Below are positions 7,349 through 15,420 of a stretch of DNA of 33,198 nucleotides, piece by piece. The notes under the pieces were generated by a model. The model had not been told where the DNA came from, did not search any database, and saw only the letters and a program-made list of their open reading frames with translations. Each line of letters starts with the position of its first letter. Within the stretch, counting starts at the first letter, position 1. The translations under genes were made by a program, and so were the position numbers. The stretch spans positions 1 through 33,198 of the forward strand of contig JAFUYP010000019.1 in the NCBI GenBank assembly GCA_017470535.1. The letters run 5' to 3'. This DNA is from Ruminococcus sp. GTDB lineage: Bacteria; Bacillota; Clostridia; Oscillospirales; Ruminococcaceae.

Positions 7349-8437
7349 ATGTCTGAATTTGCAGTAAAAGGCAACAACCACAGATTCAAGGAAAAACTGA
7401 GCATCGCAGCAGAGGGCGGCTCCCTTACGGTGGCGTTTTTAGGCGGCTCTATTACTATGGGCTGCCATGCGACAGAGATAGAGAAAAGATACACAAACCG
7501 TTGCGTTTCTCACCTTGAAGAAAAATATCCTGCGGCTCGGTTTACTCTTGTAAACGGCGGCATAGGCGCTACAACGTCACAGTTCGGGGCAGCAAGGCTC
7601 GAAGATGATATACTAAGGTTTTCGCCCGATATAGTTTTTTTGGAGTTTTCGGTAAACGACGACGGCAGCAACGAGATGTTCAAGGAAACATACGAGAGCT
7701 GTCTTAGAAGACTTCTCACCTCCCCGACTGCTCCGGCGGTAATGGTGATAAACAATCTTTTCTACGACAACGGCGATAACGCACAGGGCATACATAATGA
7801 AGCGGCGGCGTACTACGGCGTTCCGGCAGTGAGCGTGCGTGACTACGACTGGCCAAGACTCCAGAGCGGCGAGCTTAAACGTGACGACCTCACAGGCGAC
7901 GGCCTGCACCCGAACGACAAGGGCATGGAGATAATCGCTATGCTTGTAAACAACGCCATTGACGCTATCGCAGACGAACAGGACGACGGCGAGTTTGATT
8001 ACCCGGACAAGCCTCTCACAAAAGCAAGATACGACACTGCCAAAAGATTTGACAACAGAAACACCACCCCCGAATACGAGGGCTTTATTAAAGACGAAGC
8101 CAAACAGTCCGATATTACGGACATTTTTAAAAACGGCTGGTACTCCGAAAAGGCCGGTGCAAGGATATGCTTCTCACTTGAATGCTCTGTCATCTGCATA
8201 CAGTGGCGAAGAACGATCAGGCGCCCGGCACCCATTGCAAAGGCTATTATCGACGGCGACACCGAGAACGCCATAACGCTCGATGCGAATTTCGACGAGG
8301 ACTGGGGCGACCTTCTGTGCCTGACAACGCTTTTTGAAAGCGACAGCGCATCACACCACACACTTGAAATAGTGGTGGACGAGCAGCCGGATAATGATAT
8401 ACCGTTTTACATCACATCGGTAATAACAGCCGGATAA
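7349..8437 (+). CDS. Two-domain SGNH esterase with GGS motif, CE17-like
   Basis: A 362-residue probable cytoplasmic acetylesterase. The SGNH catalytic blocks are VAFLGGSITMG (Ser34; GGS instead of GDS), GGIGATTSQFG, LEFSVND (Asn103) and DGLHPND (Asp184, His187). Residues from about 235 to the end form a separate beta-rich, possibly carbohydrate-binding domain. This order and length recall the CE17 family, known from mannan loci of Roseburia, where a CE17 and a CE2 esterase together deacetylate manno-oligosaccharides. A CE2-type gene sits 5 kb away here. The start at ATG 7349 follows AAGGAGG at 8 nt. It ends in a terminator shared with the convergent lipoprotein gene. The SGNH fold is certain; CE17 membership is inference. 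Confidence 0.85.
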   Translation: MSEFAVKGNNHRFKEKLSIAAEGGSLTVAFLGGSITMGCHATEIEKRYTNRCVSHLEEKYPAARFTLVNGGIGATTSQFGAARLEDDILRFSPDIVFLEFSVNDDGSNEMFKETYESCLRRLLTSPTAPAVMVINNLFYDNGDNAQGIHNEAAAYYGVPAVSVRDYDWPRLQSGELKRDDLTGDGLHPNDKGMEIIAMLVNNAIDAIADEQDDGEFDYPDKPLTKARYDTAKRFDNRNTTPEYEGFIKDEAKQSDITDIFKNGWYSEKAGARICFSLECSVICIQWRRTIRRPAPIAKAIIDGDTENAITLDANFDEDWGDLLCLTTLFESDSASHHTLEIVVDEQPDNDIPFYITSVITAG

Positions 8438-8442
8438 AAAAC

Positions 8443-8471
8443 AAAGGACTGCGCATATGCAGTCCTTTTTT
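8443..8471. terminator. Bidirectional terminator
   Basis: A 10-bp stem AAAGGACTGC / GCAGTCCTTT (8443-8452, 8459-8468) with a T run on the plus side. On the minus side a T-rich stretch (TTTGTTTTTT) follows. It serves both the esterase and the convergent lipoprotein gene. Confidence 0.9.
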
Positions 8472-8486
8472 ATGTACTATTAAAAT

Positions 8487-9005
8487 TTACTTTTCCTGTA
8501 AAGTCTGTGCTGCGAGCTTTACTGCGCTTTTGAGATCATTGCCTGCGTTGCCAGAGAACGAGAGCGGTACAGTCTTGTCAGCAAGCGTCAGCGGTTCAAA
8601 ATCCTTGCTGCCGTCTGCCATGCAGTAAACTGACTCGCTGCCTACCGCCTTTGCGAACTCGCCTACCTTGATGCTCCTTGAATCGTCCGCAAAATCATAT
8701 ACAGAAAACAGGTAGCAGTCCTCGCCGTTCACCTGCTCTGTGCCCTTGTAGCCGTACTGCCTTGCAAATCCGGCTGATACGGGGTAAGCATTCTTTGCAG
8801 CGTTTATAACTGTATTGAATGCGCCGTTAGCCTCATCAGGAAGCTCCTTGAAAGAGCCTTTTTCCTCCTGTGCTGCATCAGTTGTCACCGATGCGTCTAT
8901 CTGTGGATCTATCTTTGAAATGTCGTCTTCTTTTTCTTTATTACCGCAGGATACCATACCTATCATAACGCCTGCAAGTACAAGTGAGATGATCGCTTTT
9001 TTCAT
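8487..9005 (-). CDS. Hypothetical lipoprotein
   Basis: A 172-residue exported lipoprotein of unknown function. It has a short basic N-terminus, a hydrophobic stretch and lipobox GMVSC (Cys20), then an acidic linker (about 21-55) and a compact domain of about 115 residues with alternating strands and helices (SAGFARQYGYKGTEQVNGEDCYLFSVYDF). This domain reads like a small extracytoplasmic domain of the DUF4854 or PepSY-like size class, but I cannot name it. No enzymatic motif is visible. It appears monocistronic, with a promoter at 9088-9117 and the shared terminator at 8443-8471. Confidence 0.85.
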   Translation of the reverse strand: MKKAIISLVLAGVMIGMVSCGNKEKEDDISKIDPQIDASVTTDAAQEEKGSFKELPDEANGAFNTVINAAKNAYPVSAGFARQYGYKGTEQVNGEDCYLFSVYDFADDSRSIKVGEFAKAVGSESVYCMADGSKDFEPLTLADKTVPLSFSGNAGNDLKSAVKLAAQTLQEK

Positions 9006-9087
9006 AATACCTGTTTATCCCTTTCTCTTAAACATCCATATTTATATTTACAAGTTTAATATAATACTTCATTTTTGAGTACGCTTC

Positions 9088-9117
9088 ATTATATCATATT
9101 TGGGACAGATAAGTAAA
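9088..9117 (-). promoter_or_regulatory. Probable promoter of the lipoprotein gene
   Basis: TTTACT (9117-9112), 18-nt spacer, TATAAT (9093-9088) on the minus strand, about 80 bp upstream of the start at 9005. Confidence 0.6.
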
Positions 9118-9138
9118 TAGTTTCAAAAGTTTTGTAAC

Positions 9139-9178
9139 AAAAAATCGCCGATTACTAAAAAACCATAGTGACCGGCGA
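9139..9178 (-). terminator. Terminator of the phosphotransferase-like gene
   Basis: TCGCCG / CGGCGA stem arms at 9173-9178 and 9145-9150, with a partly paired interior, followed on the minus strand by six T residues (9144-9139). It lies about 65 bp past the stop at 9244. Confidence 0.7.
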
Positions 9179-9243
9179 GTTAATATTTGTGAATTGTGAC
9201 TAAATATAAGTTACAAAGATGTAACAATGTAACAAACAAGGCA

Positions 9244-10002
9244 TCACGAATAGTCTACGACATCTATCCAGCGCATAAGAAGCTCCTTCTCCTCGGGCTT
9301 GTTCTTGATAAGCTGTGCAGCCGCAACTATCGGAAGCCACTGCTGAACATACATCTTGGAAGTACCGCTCTTCAAACAATACTTGTCAAGGTACTGGTCG
9401 GCAATATCCGGGTGATGCAGACAAAGGAGCATATAGGTCCTTGCAACATCAGCTGATGCGTTGCCCTGACGAGCGTTTGACCAGTTGATGACATATGTGC
9501 CTTCATCGTTGAAGATTATATTCTTAGGCTCAAAGCTGCCGTGACAGAGCTTTATGTGCTTGGGCATAGAATCAAGACGTGTGAGCAGCTCGTACTTCTT
9601 TATCTCGTCTATCTGACCGATAGTCTTTATCTGCCTTGCCATTTTGTCCTTGAGCTTTGAGAGCAGCGGCATGAACTGTGCGTGTATCTCCATCTGGATA
9701 TCTATCATACGGTTGATGTAGGTATCCATTTTGTCAGGATTCTCTTTCATAAGCTGAGCGAGCGTCTTGCCCTTTATCCAGTCATGCGAGATAGCCCACT
9801 TGCCGTCAACGACAGATACCTCATGCAAAGTCGGCACCTTGATGCTGGTGTTTATCATAGTAGTCTCACACCTTGCGTGAGTCAGTGCGGCATACAGACA
9901 CTTCTCTTTATACTCAGGCTTTTTGTATACTCTTATTGATCTGTCATCATCTTCATAAACATCGTAAATATCGCCCTCAGCGATGAATTTTTTAAGCTCC
10001 AT
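9244..10002 (-). CDS. APH/choline-kinase-fold protein, probable pseudokinase
   Basis: A 252-residue cytoplasmic protein with the aminoglycoside/choline phosphotransferase fold: N-lobe (VYEDDDRSIRVYKK, possible nucleotide Lys27), hinge (ISHDWIKGKTLAQLM) and C-lobe. The catalytic loop, normally HGDxxxxN, reads HGSFEPKN (154-161), so the catalytic Asp is Ser156. The metal-binding IDW motif reads INW (Asn173). The rest of the motif region (NARQGNASADVARTYML) is well conserved, which argues against decay. It probably binds a nucleotide or ligand without ordinary phosphotransfer, or works by an altered mechanism. The start at ATG 10002 follows AAGGAG. It is monocistronic, with a promoter at 10090-10118 and a terminator at 9139-9178. 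Confidence 0.85.
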   Translation of the reverse strand: MELKKFIAEGDIYDVYEDDDRSIRVYKKPEYKEKCLYAALTHARCETTMINTSIKVPTLHEVSVVDGKWAISHDWIKGKTLAQLMKENPDKMDTYINRMIDIQMEIHAQFMPLLSKLKDKMARQIKTIGQIDEIKKYELLTRLDSMPKHIKLCHGSFEPKNIIFNDEGTYVINWSNARQGNASADVARTYMLLCLHHPDIADQYLDKYCLKSGTSKMYVQQWLPIVAAAQLIKNKPEEKELLMRWIDVVDYS

Positions 10003-10089
10003 AAAAAATACTCCTTTTTCCGTATAAAATACCCAACAAAACCGCTTAGTGAAAATTACTACACTGTTTCGTCTTAATAGCTTATTGAT

Positions 10090-10118
10090 ATTTTACTACA
10101 TTTGCGCTCAAAAGTCAA
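10090..10118 (-). promoter_or_regulatory. Promoter of the phosphotransferase-like gene
   Basis: TTGACT (10118-10113), 17-nt spacer, TAAAAT (10095-10090) on the minus strand, giving an 80-nt leader. Confidence 0.65.
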
Positions 10119-10344
10119 GCGTTTTTCGTCAAAATAACTATTGTTTACCTTTTATTCATAATAAAATCGCTTTTTATACACCTGTCTAAAAGTTTTGTTA
10201 TGTACTTTGAATATAAACCACGTCAGACGTATGTGAAAACTAAACAAAACACAAAAATAACCGCCGTTTTATACTGTGTTCATTATTTGTGTATTATCAA
10301 TAATTAAGAGGTCAAAAAAACTCAAAAAGCTGTACGAATGGGAA

Positions 10345-10362
10345 TTGACAAAAAATTAACAT
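10345..10362 (+). promoter_or_regulatory. Rex-like operator overlapping the adhE -35
   Basis: TTGACAAAAAATTAACAT matches the Rex consensus TTGTTAA-N4-TTAACAA at 11 of 14 defined positions, with a nearly complete right half. It covers the -35 box. In clostridia the NADH-sensing repressor Rex controls adhE, so the position makes sense, but the assignment is inferred. Confidence 0.5.
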
Positions 10363-10373
10363 ACTGCTATAAT
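10345..10373 (+). promoter_or_regulatory. Strong sigma-A promoter of adhE
   Basis: Perfect TTGACA (10345-10350), 17-nt spacer, TATAAT (10368-10373). Transcription should begin near 10380, directly at a 6-bp hairpin that may protect the 5' end. CGGAGGG precedes ATG 10440. Confidence 0.9.
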
Positions 10374-10439
10374 AGTATTGAAGGGTAAAGCTACCCTGAA
10401 TATGAAAAATGACAAATAATATCAAACGGAGGGCTTATC

Positions 10440-13064
10440 ATGGCTAAAAATGAAAGTGTTACACTGGTTGATACTGTTGAGGCTTTAGAGGCAAAGATAA
10501 AGGAAGTAAAAGCTGCACAGCAGAAGTTTGCCGAATACTCTCAGGAGCAGGTGGACAGGATATTCAGAGCAGCAGCGCTCGCTGCGAACAAGGCAAGGAT
10601 CAGCCTTGCAAAGCTCGCAGTCGAGGAAACAGGCATGGGCGTCGTTGAGGACAAGGTCATCAAGAACAACTACGCTGCCGAGTATATCTACAACGCATAC
10701 AAAAACACAAAGACCTGCGGCATAGTAGAGGAAGACAAGGCGTTCGGCATAAAGAAGATACTCGAGCCTATCGGTCTTGTGGCAGCAGTAATACCTACCA
10801 CCAACCCCACATCGACTGCTATATTCAAAGCTATGATATGCCTTAAAACAAGAAACGGCATTATCTTCTCCCCTCACCCGAGGGCTAAGAAAAGCACTAT
10901 CGCTGCCGCTAAGCTGGTTCTTGACGCAGCAGTAGAGGTCGGCGCTCCGGAAAACATTATCGGCTGGATAGATGTCCCGTCGCTTGAACTTACTAATACT
11001 ATCATGAAAGAGGCTGACATCATTCTTGCGACCGGCGGTCCGGGAATGGTAAAGGCTGCATATTCAAGCGGCAAGCCGGCGCTCGGCGTAGGTGCGGGAA
11101 ACACTCCTGCTGTTATAGACAAAAGCGCAGATATACAGATAGCTGTAAACTCTATCATACATTCAAAGACATTTGATAACGGTATGATATGCGCTTCCGA
11201 GCAGAGCGTTATCGTAGACAAGAGCATTTACAGCGAGGTCAAGAAGGAATTCAAGGCAAGGGGCTGCTATTTCCTTAATAAAGAAGAAACAGAAAAGGTA
11301 AGAAAGACTATCATCATAAACGGCGCACTCAACGCAAAGATAGTCGGTCAGTCAGCTCACAGGATAGCTGAGCTTGCCGATGTCAAGGTCCCCGAGAGCA
11401 CCAAGATACTCATAGGCGAGGTCACGAGCGTAGATATTTCTGAAGAGTTTGCTCACGAAAAGCTCTCGCCTGTTCTTGCGATGTACAAGGCAAATGATTT
11501 CGAGGACGCCTGCGAAAAGGCAGACAGACTTGTCAAGGACGGCGGCTTCGGTCATACATCATCTATCTACCTTGATGAAACTGCCGAGCAGGACAAGATA
11601 AACTACTTTGCAGGCAAGATGAAGACCTGCCGTATTCTTGTAAACACCCCCTCCTCGCACGGCGGCATAGGTGATCTTTATAACTTCAAGCTCGCACCCT
11701 CGCTCACACTGGGCTGCGGCTCGTGGGGCGGCAACTCGGTTTCCGAGAATGTCGGCGTAAAGCACCTGCTCAATATCAAGACCGTTGCTGAAAGGAGAGA
11801 GAATATGCTTTGGTTCAGAGCGCCTGAAAAGGTCTACTTCAAGAAAGGCTGCCTGCCTGTCGCTCTTGATGAGCTTGGAAATGTAATGGGCAAGAAGAGA
11901 GCCTTCATAGTAACTGATAACTTCCTTTACAAAAACGGCTTTACAAAGCCTGTCACAGATAAGCTCGATGAGCTGGGTATCGTGTATGACACATTCTTCG
12001 ATGTTGAGCCTGACCCGTCACTCAGCTGCGCTGTTGCAGGCGCTAAGCTGATGAGCCACTTTGAGCCTGACACTATCATAGCGATAGGCGGCGGCTCGGC
12101 TATGGACGCTGCTAAGATCATGTGGGTGATGTATGAACACCCTGAGGCTGACTTCCTTGATATGGCTATGCGCTTTATCGACATAAGAAAGAGAGTATAC
12201 ACATTCCCGAAAATGGGCGAAAAGGCATACTTCATAGCAATACCCACTTCTTCTGGCACAGGCTCGGAGGTAACACCTTTCGCAGTCATCACAGACGAAA
12301 AGACAGGTCACAAGTATCCGCTCGCAGATTATGAGCTGCTGCCTGATATGGCGATAGTAGATACTGATATGATGATGAGCGCACCGAAGGGTCTTACCGC
12401 CGCATCGGGTCTTGACTGCATGGTACACGACTTAGAGGCTTATGCTTCTGTAATGGCTACCGATATGACAGACGGCATAGCACTCAGATCTCTTAAAATG
12501 ACCTTCGAGAACCTCCCCGAGTGCGTCGAGAACGGTCAGACTGCTGTAAAGGCAAGAGAGAATATGGCTCACGCCGCTACTATGGCAGGTATGGCATTTG
12601 CAAATGCTTTCTTAGGCATCGGTCACTCACTTGCACATAAGCTCGGCGCATACCACCACCTGCCGCACGGCATCTGCTGCGCACTTGTTATCAGCAATGT
12701 AATGAAATTCAACGCTTCCGAAGCGCCTGCTAAAATGGGTACCTTCTCACAGTACCAGTATCCTCATACACTTGAAAGATACTGCGAGGTCGCAAACTAT
12801 TTAGGTATCTTCGGCAAGGACAACAAGGATACGTTCAAAAAGCTCATCGACAAGATAGAGCAGCTCAAGGAGCAGGTAGGCTGCAAAAAGACTATCGCAG
12901 ACTACGGCGTCAGCGAGGAGGACTTCCTTGCAACGCTCGACCAGATGAGCGAGGACGCATTTGATGACCAGTGTACAGGCGCAAACCCGAGATACCCACT
13001 GATAAGCGAGCTCAAAGAGATATACAAGGCCTGCTACTACGGCACAGAATATACAGGCAAGTAA
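10440..13064 (+). CDS. adhE: Bifunctional acetaldehyde-CoA/alcohol dehydrogenase AdhE
   Basis: This enzyme converts acetyl-CoA via acetaldehyde to ethanol with two NADH, regenerating NAD+ in fermentation. It is cytoplasmic and forms spirosomes in known homologues. The protein has 874 residues, the usual AdhE length. The N-terminal aldehyde dehydrogenase half has the catalytic cysteine in MICASEQ (Cys251). A linker follows at about 440-465, then an iron-dependent alcohol dehydrogenase half with GGGSAMDAAK (551-) and metal ligands in LDCMVHDLEA (Asp659, His663), GIGHSLAH (His729) and LPHG (His743). All key residues are present, so both activities should be intact. It is transcribed alone, with a very strong promoter, a Rex-like operator and its own terminator, as expected for a highly expressed redox gene. 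Confidence 0.98.
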   Translation: MAKNESVTLVDTVEALEAKIKEVKAAQQKFAEYSQEQVDRIFRAAALAANKARISLAKLAVEETGMGVVEDKVIKNNYAAEYIYNAYKNTKTCGIVEEDKAFGIKKILEPIGLVAAVIPTTNPTSTAIFKAMICLKTRNGIIFSPHPRAKKSTIAAAKLVLDAAVEVGAPENIIGWIDVPSLELTNTIMKEADIILATGGPGMVKAAYSSGKPALGVGAGNTPAVIDKSADIQIAVNSIIHSKTFDNGMICASEQSVIVDKSIYSEVKKEFKARGCYFLNKEETEKVRKTIIINGALNAKIVGQSAHRIAELADVKVPESTKILIGEVTSVDISEEFAHEKLSPVLAMYKANDFEDACEKADRLVKDGGFGHTSSIYLDETAEQDKINYFAGKMKTCRILVNTPSSHGGIGDLYNFKLAPSLTLGCGSWGGNSVSENVGVKHLLNIKTVAERRENMLWFRAPEKVYFKKGCLPVALDELGNVMGKKRAFIVTDNFLYKNGFTKPVTDKLDELGIVYDTFFDVEPDPSLSCAVAGAKLMSHFEPDTIIAIGGGSAMDAAKIMWVMYEHPEADFLDMAMRFIDIRKRVYTFPKMGEKAYFIAIPTSSGTGSEVTPFAVITDEKTGHKYPLADYELLPDMAIVDTDMMMSAPKGLTAASGLDCMVHDLEAYASVMATDMTDGIALRSLKMTFENLPECVENGQTAVKARENMAHAATMAGMAFANAFLGIGHSLAHKLGAYHHLPHGICCALVISNVMKFNASEAPAKMGTFSQYQYPHTLERYCEVANYLGIFGKDNKDTFKKLIDKIEQLKEQVGCKKTIADYGVSEEDFLATLDQMSEDAFDDQCTGANPRYPLISELKEIYKACYYGTEYTGK

Positions 13065-13071
13065 AATACAC

Positions 13072-13100
13072 AGCGCTCTGCAAAACGCAGGGCGCTTTTT
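13072..13100 (+). terminator. adhE terminator
   Basis: A 10-bp stem AGCGCTCTGC / GCAGGGCGCT (one G-U pair), 5-nt loop, then TTTTTATT. It starts 7 bp past the adhE stop. Confidence 0.9.
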
Positions 13101-13101
13101 A

Positions 13102-13130
13102 TTGACATTATCCTGCATAAGTGCTATAAT
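13102..13130 (+). promoter_or_regulatory. Promoter of the 13152 membrane protein
   Basis: Perfect TTGACA (13102-13107), 17-nt spacer, TATAAT (13125-13130), starting immediately after the adhE terminator. The leader would be very short (about 15 nt to the GTG at 13152). Confidence 0.85.
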
Positions 13131-13151
13131 AAACTGGTAGATCATTGAAAG

Positions 13152-13703
13152 GTGTTGATCGGCATTTTAAAGAATAAGGCTATTAAAAACGGCTTGATAT
13201 TTGCCGGTATACTTCACGCAGTAATGTTTATCACTCCCCTGCTCGTGGGGTTTATAGCGTATAAGGCAACAGGCAGCCATTCCGCACCGTCAGCAGTGCA
13301 GCTTTTTGTCTATGTCGTGTGTGCAGCAGGCTGCGTTCCGCTCAAAAAGTTCTTCGACTCAAAGAGCGACGACGACAGACTTTTTATCTGCACATACGCA
13401 GTTATCTACCTTGCACTTGCAATACTCGGATCAGTCATAATGCTCATGCTCATGGTCAATAAGGGGTCATTCCTCATTGAGATGACTATGGACACGGCAA
13501 ATCTTTTAGGCGGTATCACATCGGCATCGTTTGCGATCATTTACAGCTTTGAGGTGTGCCTGCTCCCCTTTATCCTCGGTGGGCACGACCTTGCTAAAAA
13601 GCGTGACAGCACAGGCGACCGGTTCGCAGTAATAACATTTATCGCCCAGTGTGTCGGCAATATCATCTTTGTTAATATGATACTCTATTCAAAGTCGTGG
13701 TAG
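13152..13703 (+). CDS. Small polytopic membrane protein of unknown function
   Basis: About 183 residues with four to five hydrophobic helices: LIFAGILHAVMFITPLLVGF, AVQLFVYVVCAAGCV, ICTYAVIYLALAILGSVIML, ASFAIIYSFEVCLLPFI and AVITFIAQCVGNIIFV. Short charged loops such as KKFFDSKSDDDR link them. I do not recognise a family. The start is uncertain. GTG 13152 and TTG 13155 are both in frame, but GAAAGG (13147-13152) overlaps or is too close to them, and a non-standard start a few codons later would fit the spacing better. It is monocistronic between a perfect promoter and its own terminator, so expression is likely. Confidence 0.75.
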   Translation: MLIGILKNKAIKNGLIFAGILHAVMFITPLLVGFIAYKATGSHSAPSAVQLFVYVVCAAGCVPLKKFFDSKSDDDRLFICTYAVIYLALAILGSVIMLMLMVNKGSFLIEMTMDTANLLGGITSASFAIIYSFEVCLLPFILGGHDLAKKRDSTGDRFAVITFIAQCVGNIIFVNMILYSKSW

Positions 13704-13733
13704 CGGTGTATCTTAGCGATACATCGCCTTTTT
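13703..13733 (+). terminator. Terminator after the membrane protein
   Basis: A 10-bp stem GCGGTGTATC / GATACATCGC (one G-U), loop TTAGC, then CTTTTT. It begins at the last base of the stop codon. Confidence 0.9.
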
Positions 13734-13773
13734 ATTACCAAATAATTAACATTTCTTGCTTTTTATCTATAAA

Positions 13774-13786
13774 GGGTAAATTATCC
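13774..13786 (+). promoter_or_regulatory. Inverted repeat upstream of the nadB -35
   Basis: GGGTAAATTATCC is a near-perfect 13-bp inverted repeat ending one base before the -35 of nadB. Its position suits an operator for a NAD-biosynthesis repressor, but I cannot match it to a known consensus. Confidence 0.3.
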
Positions 13787-13815
13787 TTGAAAAAAACAAT
13801 AGTATATGCTATAAT
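13787..13815 (+). promoter_or_regulatory. Promoter of nadB-nadC
   Basis: TTGAAA (13787-13792), 17-nt spacer, TATAAT (13810-13815), about 40 bp upstream of the nadB start. Confidence 0.8.
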
Positions 13816-13853
13816 AAAATAAGTATATTTAATTGTATTGAACGGTGATATAT

Positions 13854-15407
13854 ATGAAAAACTTTGATGTAATTATAGCAGGCTGCGGCGCTGCCGGGCT
13901 TTATACGGCTATCAATCTGCCGGCGGATATGGATATTTTAGTTTTGTCAAAGCGTGAGCTTACTCTTTGTAACTCCGCACTGGCGCAGGGCGGTATCGCA
14001 GGTGTTTATAAAAGCCCCGATGACGACCCCGAGCTGCATAAGCAGGATACCTTTATAGCAGGCGGCTTTGAGAATGACCCTGTGTCCACCGATGTTCTCG
14101 TTCACGAAGCGGCGATAGACATTGACCGCATAATAAACTTAGGCGTTGATTTTGACAAAAAGCCCGACGGCGACTATCACAGAACGCTTGAGGGCGGTCA
14201 CGGCAGGCACAGGATATTCCACCATAAGGATTCAACGGGATATGAGATAGAAACTAAGCTCCTTGCCTATGTTCAGACTCTTAAAAACGTCACTATCTGG
14301 GAAAACGCCGCTATGGCCGAATGTAAAAAGACAGACACCGGTTTTTCCTTCAATATCCTCACAGATGAGGGATTTAAGGTCGCAAACAGCCACTTTGCGG
14401 TGTTTGCAACAGGCGGCATCGGCAGAGTGTACGAGTATACCACAAACTCCGCTATCGCTACCGGCGACGGTATCGCACAGGCGTTTAAAATGGGCGCTAA
14501 GATAAAAAATCTCAGCTATATACAATTCCACCCTACTGCATTCAATAACAGGGATAAGAGAGAGTGCTTCCTTATCTCCGAGGCTGTAAGGGGCGAGGGC
14601 GCTTACCTTAAAAACTGCCACCATGAGAGATTTATGCACAGATACGACAAAAGGCTCGAGCTTGCTCCGAGAGATGTCGTGTCCCACTCTATAATATTTG
14701 AATCCAAGCGTACAGGGTCTGATGAGTTCTTCCTTGATATTTCCTATAAGGACCCCGAGTTTATAAAAAACCGATTCCCGATGATATATAAAAACCTGCT
14801 CGATGCCGGGTATGATATGACAAAGGATCTTATCCCGATATATCCGTGTCATCATTATCTTATGGGCGGCATTGACGTCGATACCTGCGCACGCACGACG
14901 ATAGAGGGGCTTTATGCCTGCGGCGAATGCTCTCATACAGGCGTTCACGGCAATAACCGCCTTGCAAGCAACTCACTTCTTGAAGCGCTCGTTTTCTCAC
15001 GCCGGGCAGCTAAGGATATTGAGCAGAAGAACAAGACGCACACCAGGGATCACACCGAGGCGAGGTTTGAAACGAACGACAACGCTTCACATATCCCGAG
15101 CGGCATCAGAACTAAGATAAGAAGGATAATGCAGAAGGCATACTTTGTTATCCCCGATGTTGAGGAGGTGTTCAAAGGCTACGCTGAGATATGCAAGCTC
15201 AGGGAAAGCCTTGAAAACGGTCACTATAAGGTAGACCGTGACTATATCGAAGCCAGCTCGCTTTGCACCTGTGCATATATAATACTCACCGAGGCCAAGA
15301 AGATAGCTACCGAGAACGCCGAGCTGACGACCAGCGAGGGCGAGGATATGTACAACGAATATCAGGAGCTTTCGATGAAGCACAACGATACAGAATATAC
15401 CGAATAA
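13854..15407 (+). CDS. nadB: L-aspartate oxidase NadB
   Basis: A flavoenzyme that oxidises L-aspartate to iminoaspartate, the first step of de novo NAD synthesis; in anaerobes fumarate can be the electron acceptor. 517 residues. The FAD-binding motif is GCGAAG near the N-terminus, followed by SALAQGGIAG, the active-site segment GGHGRHRIFH, FHPTAF, and the C-terminal FAD signature CGECSHTGVHGNNRLASNS. These are characteristic of NadB rather than of succinate dehydrogenase. The start is placed at ATG 13854, with a weak GGTGA upstream; GTG 13845 would overlap it. It heads an operon with nadC 13 bp downstream. nadA, normally in the same cluster, is not in the window. Confidence 0.95.
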   Translation: MKNFDVIIAGCGAAGLYTAINLPADMDILVLSKRELTLCNSALAQGGIAGVYKSPDDDPELHKQDTFIAGGFENDPVSTDVLVHEAAIDIDRIINLGVDFDKKPDGDYHRTLEGGHGRHRIFHHKDSTGYEIETKLLAYVQTLKNVTIWENAAMAECKKTDTGFSFNILTDEGFKVANSHFAVFATGGIGRVYEYTTNSAIATGDGIAQAFKMGAKIKNLSYIQFHPTAFNNRDKRECFLISEAVRGEGAYLKNCHHERFMHRYDKRLELAPRDVVSHSIIFESKRTGSDEFFLDISYKDPEFIKNRFPMIYKNLLDAGYDMTKDLIPIYPCHHYLMGGIDVDTCARTTIEGLYACGECSHTGVHGNNRLASNSLLEALVFSRRAAKDIEQKNKTHTRDHTEARFETNDNASHIPSGIRTKIRRIMQKAYFVIPDVEEVFKGYAEICKLRESLENGHYKVDRDYIEASSLCTCAYIILTEAKKIATENAELTTSEGEDMYNEYQELSMKHNDTEYTE

Positions 15408-15420
15408 AGGAGTACAGAAA

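Larger units (their letters stand above)
10003..10439. other. 437-bp intergenic region between divergent genes
   Basis: An AT-rich spacer. It holds the minus-strand promoter of the phosphotransferase-like gene (10090-10118) and the adhE promoter/operator (10345-10373). It also holds a short hairpin AGGGTA-AAGC-TACCCT at 10382-10397, which sits at the expected 5' end of the adhE mRNA. Between 10119 and 10344 I see no coding frame, RNA motif or repeat that I can support. Confidence 0.6.
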
